NCBI GenBank assembly: GCA_964412395.1
Contig: CAYPOY010000105.1
Span: 1-15,375 of the forward strand
Source: CAYPOY01 sp964412395
Lineage (GTDB): Bacteria; Chloroflexota; Anaerolineae; B4-G1
DNA: 15,375 bases
Direction of reading: 5' to 3'
The position numbers and the translations under genes are program-made. Under the pieces are notes generated by a model. That model did no database searches. It worked only from the letters and a program-made list of their open reading frames with translations, and was not told the DNA's origin. Numbering within the stretch: the first letter of the stretch is position 1; each line of letters opens with the position of its first letter. This document shows, one piece after another, positions 12,604 to 15,375 of the stretch.

Positions 12604-14331
12604 TCACACACCGATTCTCCGCGCTGTCCATTGCAGCACCTCTTCCACGCTGCGGGTGTTCAGCACGTCGGCAGGCTCCGCCCAGCCCCGCCGGGCCGTC
12701 GCCACCCCGAAAGGCAGCACGGCGAAGCCGCTCACGTCGTGGGCGTCGGAGCTAATCGCCAGTTTCACGCCCAACTCGATCGCCCGCCGCACGTGCACGT
12801 CGCAGAGATCAAGCCGCATGGGATGAGCGTTGACCTCCAACACAGTGCCCGTCTCGGCGGCAACGCGGAAGATCGGTTCCATATCCAGGTCGGCCCCCTC
12901 CCGCTCGCCGATCAGCCGCCCCGTCGGGTGGGCGATGACATCCACGTGGGGGTTGCGGATCGCCGCCAGCATCCGCGCTGTGACCTGCTTCCGGTCCTGG
13001 CGCAGCCCGCTGTGCACCGCCGCCACAACCAGGTCAAGTTCGGCCAGCACCTCGTCGGGGAAATCGAGGGTGCCATCGGCCAGCACCTCGACCTCGGCCC
13101 CCGCCAGCAGCCGGAAGGTGCCGCCTATCTTCCGGTTGACCTCCTCGATCTCTACCCGCTGGCGGCGCAGGTCTTCGGCGGTCAGCCCTCGGACGACGCC
13201 CAGGCTATGCGAGTGATCGGCAACCACTCCGTACTTCAGCCCGCACGCCTGCGCCGCAAGCGCCATCTCCAGCAAACCCTGTCGCCCATCCGACCAGGTG
13301 GTGTGAAAGTGCAGGTCGCCCTTCAGGTCACCCGGTTCGACCATGTCGGGCAGGTTGCCCTCCGACGCCGCCTCAATCTCGCCCCGGTCCTCGCGTAACT
13401 CCGGGGGGATGAGCGGCAGGCCCAGGGCGGCGTAGACTTCCCCCTCGGTGGCACAGAGGATCTCAGAGCCATCATCCCGCTTGAGCCCGTACTCGCTCAG
13501 GGAGAAGCCCCGGTCGAGCGCCAGCCCTCGCAGGCGGATGTTGTGGGCCTGGCTGCCGGTAAAGTACTGCAGTGCGGTCCCCCAACGCGCAGGTTCCAAC
13601 ACGCGCAGGTCCACCTGAAATCCCTCGTGGGTGCGGATGGAGGTCTTGGTGGGGCCGCTGAGGAGCACTTCGGACACCTGGGGCAATTCGCGGAAGTGGG
13701 CCATCACCGGCTCGGGGTCGGCTGATGCCACCAGCAGGTCCAGGTCCCCTACCGTCTCCCGCATGCGACGCAGACTGCCAGCCGGGGTAGCCTGCATCAC
13801 GCCTGGAACCCCCTGCAGCACGTCCAGCATCGCATAGGCCAGAGACCAGGCCACGCCCAGCAGTGTGCGACCGGTGCGCCGCTTCAGCGCCTCGATGCCA
13901 GCCAGCACTTTCTCCTCACTCCTGGCCCCCATCCCAGACAGGGTACGCAGGCGGCCCTCCCGCGCCGACTGTTCCAGCGTCTCGACGCTGGTGATGCCCA
14001 GTTCCTTCCAGAACAGCGCCGCCCGCTTGGGACCGACGTCGGGAATCTCCAGCATCTCGACCACACCGGCGGGCACCTGGGCCTGGAGTTTCTCGTAGGC
14101 CCCCAGGCAGCCAGTGCGCATAAGTTCGTCAATCTTGGCCGCCAGGGTCTTGCCGATGCCAGGGATCGTCTCCAGTTCCCCCGCCTGCCAGACCTCCTCT
14201 AGCGGCCGGCCCAAGGTAGCGACATTCTCCGCCGCGCGGCGGTAGGCCATGATGCGGTGGTAGTTCTCCCCCTGGATGGCCAAGATGTCTGCCATAGTCG
14301 CCAAGATCTCGGCCACTTCCTGGTTCTTCAT
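12604..14331 (-). CDS. polX: DNA polymerase X with PHP exonuclease domain
   Basis: The 575-residue product matches bacterial PolX, a gap-filling repair polymerase fused to a PHP phosphoesterase. N-terminal helix-hairpin-helix motifs are seen (ETIPGIGKTLAAKI, 54-67; IPDVGPKRAALFWKELGI, 96-113). The nucleotidyltransferase site has GSLRR (185-189), Asp196 and Asp198 in VGDLDLL, and Asp241 in QVDLRV. The PHP domain has HFHTTWSDG (341-349), ADHSHS (371-376), AEVEV near 412, AVHSG (438-442), AHPTG (467-471) and SSDAHD (527-532), so both active sites look intact. ATG 14331 follows GGAGG. It is the first gene of the long minus-strand cluster and ends nine bases before the amidase start. Confidence 0.95.
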   Translation of the reverse strand: MKNQEVAEILATMADILAIQGENYHRIMAYRRAAENVATLGRPLEEVWQAGELETIPGIGKTLAAKIDELMRTGCLGAYEKLQAQVPAGVVEMLEIPDVGPKRAALFWKELGITSVETLEQSAREGRLRTLSGMGARSEEKVLAGIEALKRRTGRTLLGVAWSLAYAMLDVLQGVPGVMQATPAGSLRRMRETVGDLDLLVASADPEPVMAHFRELPQVSEVLLSGPTKTSIRTHEGFQVDLRVLEPARWGTALQYFTGSQAHNIRLRGLALDRGFSLSEYGLKRDDGSEILCATEGEVYAALGLPLIPPELREDRGEIEAASEGNLPDMVEPGDLKGDLHFHTTWSDGRQGLLEMALAAQACGLKYGVVADHSHSLGVVRGLTAEDLRRQRVEIEEVNRKIGGTFRLLAGAEVEVLADGTLDFPDEVLAELDLVVAAVHSGLRQDRKQVTARMLAAIRNPHVDVIAHPTGRLIGEREGADLDMEPIFRVAAETGTVLEVNAHPMRLDLCDVHVRRAIELGVKLAISSDAHDVSGFAVLPFGVATARRGWAEPADVLNTRSVEEVLQWTARRIGV

Positions 14332-14356
14332 CTCTTTCCTCCAGACTTTCCACCCG

Positions 14357-14385
14357 ATTATACTCCATCTCCACCACCAACACAA
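14357..14385 (-). promoter_or_regulatory. Putative promoter of the polX cluster
   Basis: On the minus strand TTGTGT (14385-14380), a 17-base spacer and a perfect TATAAT (14362-14357) lie just upstream of polX. Transcription would start near 14350, about 19 bases before the ATG at 14331, with the GGAGG ribosome site in between. The -35 box is weak. Confidence 0.5.
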
Positions 14386-14447
14386 TACTCCCCGAAAGGG
14401 TCAGGCCAGGGACTTGCGGCCCCCAATGACAACCCCATTTCACCGGC

Positions 14448-15267
14448 ATGACCTGCGCCAACTGCGCGGCCACCATTGAGCGGACGCTAAATCAGAAGGT
14501 GCCCGGCGTCGTCCAGGCCGATGCCAACTTCGCCACCGAGCGGGCCCCCGTCGAGTACATCCCCGGCGTGGCATCCGTGGCGGCGATGATCCGCGCCATC
14601 GAGGAGGCCGGCTATGGCGTGGTGCAAGCCGCTGCCCAGGAGCAAATGGAGGACGTCGAGGCCCAGGCTCGCCAGGCCGAGATCACCGACCAGACCCGCA
14701 AGTTCTGGGTTGGCGTCGCCTTCGCAATTCGCAATTCTCCTTGCTACGCCTGGCCGCCTCCGCCGAGCGAGGCTCCGAGCACCCCCTGTGGCAGGCGATC
14801 ACCGCCGAGGCGGAGGCGCGGGACTAGCCCTGGCCAACCCGCAAGGCTTCGAGGCGGTTCCCGGCAAGGGCATCCGCGCCCAGGTAGAGGGACACGCGGT
14901 GCTGGTGGGGAAGCCGGAGTGGTTGGAGGCGGAGGGCGTCCCGTTGGGGAACCTGACCGCCGAGGTAGAGCGGCTGCAGGCGGAGGCCAAGACCGCCATA
15001 GCGGTGGCGGTGGACAGGAAGGCGGCGGGTGTCCTGGGAGTGGCGCAACTGCACGGGCCAGGGCTGGAGGTGGTGATGCTCACTGGCGACAATCGCCGTA
15101 CCTTCAGTTCCATCACCGTCGTCAGCAACAGCCTACGGCTGCGCAGGGTGCGATTGCAGGCATCCCCCGCGTTGCCATATTGCTCGGCTGATGGGCGAAG
15201 GGGCGTATACAAAACTTGGGGGAGCACGCTCCTTGCTGCCGCGCCGATGATTGAAATCACCGGCTGA
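14448..15267 (+). pseudogene. Degraded copper-type P-type ATPase (CopA-like), several internal deletions
   Basis: The left part begins with a heavy-metal-binding domain (MTCANCAATIERTL, CxxC) and reaches the first membrane region (RKFWVGVAFAI). It then jumps, in another frame, to the nucleotide-binding domain (LLRLAASAERGSEHPLWQAI). One further frame change at GGG 14820-14822 leads to GLALANPQGFEAVPGKGIRA. This runs to the hinge motif LEVVMLTGDNRRT, and then jumps to what is normally the C-terminus (FSSITVVSNSLRLRR). The membrane helices, actuator domain and phosphorylation site (DKTGT) are missing, so it cannot pump. The start is also doubtful: an upstream ATG at 14426 would read MTTHFTGMTC if one C were removed from the CCCC run near 14433. 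No other metal-resistance gene lies nearby. Confidence 0.8.
14721..14737. repeat. TTCGCAA direct repeat at an ATPase deletion junction
   Basis: TTCGCAA occurs twice in a row, followed by TTC. This AT-rich patch lies exactly where the ATPase homology jumps from the first membrane region to the nucleotide-binding domain, so it may mark the deletion or an inserted repeat. Confidence 0.5.
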
Positions 15268-15275
15268 TACGGCGA

Positions 15276-15360
15276 AGTGCGTTTTTAACGCACTGGAGAA
15301 CCGCATCTTAACCTGTTTTTAACAGGTTTTGGATGTCAGCGGTGCGTTTCAACGCTCCGC
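15276..15360. repeat. Cluster of three short hairpins downstream of the ATPase remnant
   Basis: Hairpin 1 (15276-15294) is AGTGCGTT, loop TTT, AACGCACT. Hairpin 2 (15310-15328) is AACCTGTT, loop TTT, AACAGGTT, followed by TTGG. Hairpin 3 (15339-15360) pairs GCGG-T-GCGTT with AACGC-T-CCGC around TC, with one T-T mismatch. The first two share stem length and loop although their stem sequences differ. They may be an intergenic repeat array; hairpin 2 has only a short T tail and is a poor terminator. Confidence 0.7.
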
Positions 15361-15375
15361 GTGGCGGCAGTGAGG

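Noticed and set aside
15310..15328. Intrinsic terminator for the ATPase remnant
   Set aside because: The stem is short and AT-rich, and the T tail is only TTTT including stem bases. It resembles its neighbour hairpins more than a terminator.

Overview
The window is GC-rich bacterial chromosome. It is most like a member of the Chloroflexota (Anaerolineae-type lineages). The taxonomic hint comes from the secreted amidase, which carries an 'LPLVMRN' motif that recurs in extracellular proteins of that phylum, and from many small hairpin and tandem repeats scattered between and inside genes. This assignment is inference. There is no rRNA, tRNA, CRISPR array, integrase or transposase that I can see.

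Layout: an inositol-monophosphatase-family gene (105-872, minus) lies behind a short possible ORF and a membrane-protein gene broken by a frameshift (1082-1572, minus). Two back-to-back promoters (1583-1642) separate this block from proS. The proS transcript has a roughly 350-nt structured leader ending in an intrinsic terminator (1925-1960), so attenuation is likely. proS (1999-3831, plus) converges on, and overlaps by 29 bp, a long minus-strand cluster running from 14331 down to 3803. In transcription order this cluster is polX (PHP-type family X polymerase), a 1383-residue secreted N-acetylmuramoyl-L-alanine amidase, a dual-specificity-type phosphatase, a membrane-anchored SH3-like protein, ligA, a roughly 55-residue small gene (frameshifted here), and rlmI. 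Overlaps of 2-4 bases at several junctions suggest translational coupling. The right end (14448-15267, plus) is a wrecked copper-type P-type ATPase, followed by three evenly built hairpins.

Function: polX and ligA together could fill and seal DNA gaps. proS and rlmI are translation genes. The amidase and SH3 protein face the cell envelope. The phosphatase sits between the envelope genes and has no obvious substrate.

The most interesting features are genome dynamics rather than a new enzymatic system. In-frame repeats have expanded ProRS and LigA. The amidase catalytic domain is split by a golvesin-like domain. The proS leader is structured but has no recognisable T-box. The ATPase has lost several internal blocks while the remaining pieces stay in order. 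At least three apparent frameshifts are each repaired by adding one G to a G run, which points either to homopolymer undercalling in the assembly or to slippage. I did not find a clearly novel defence or metabolic system.
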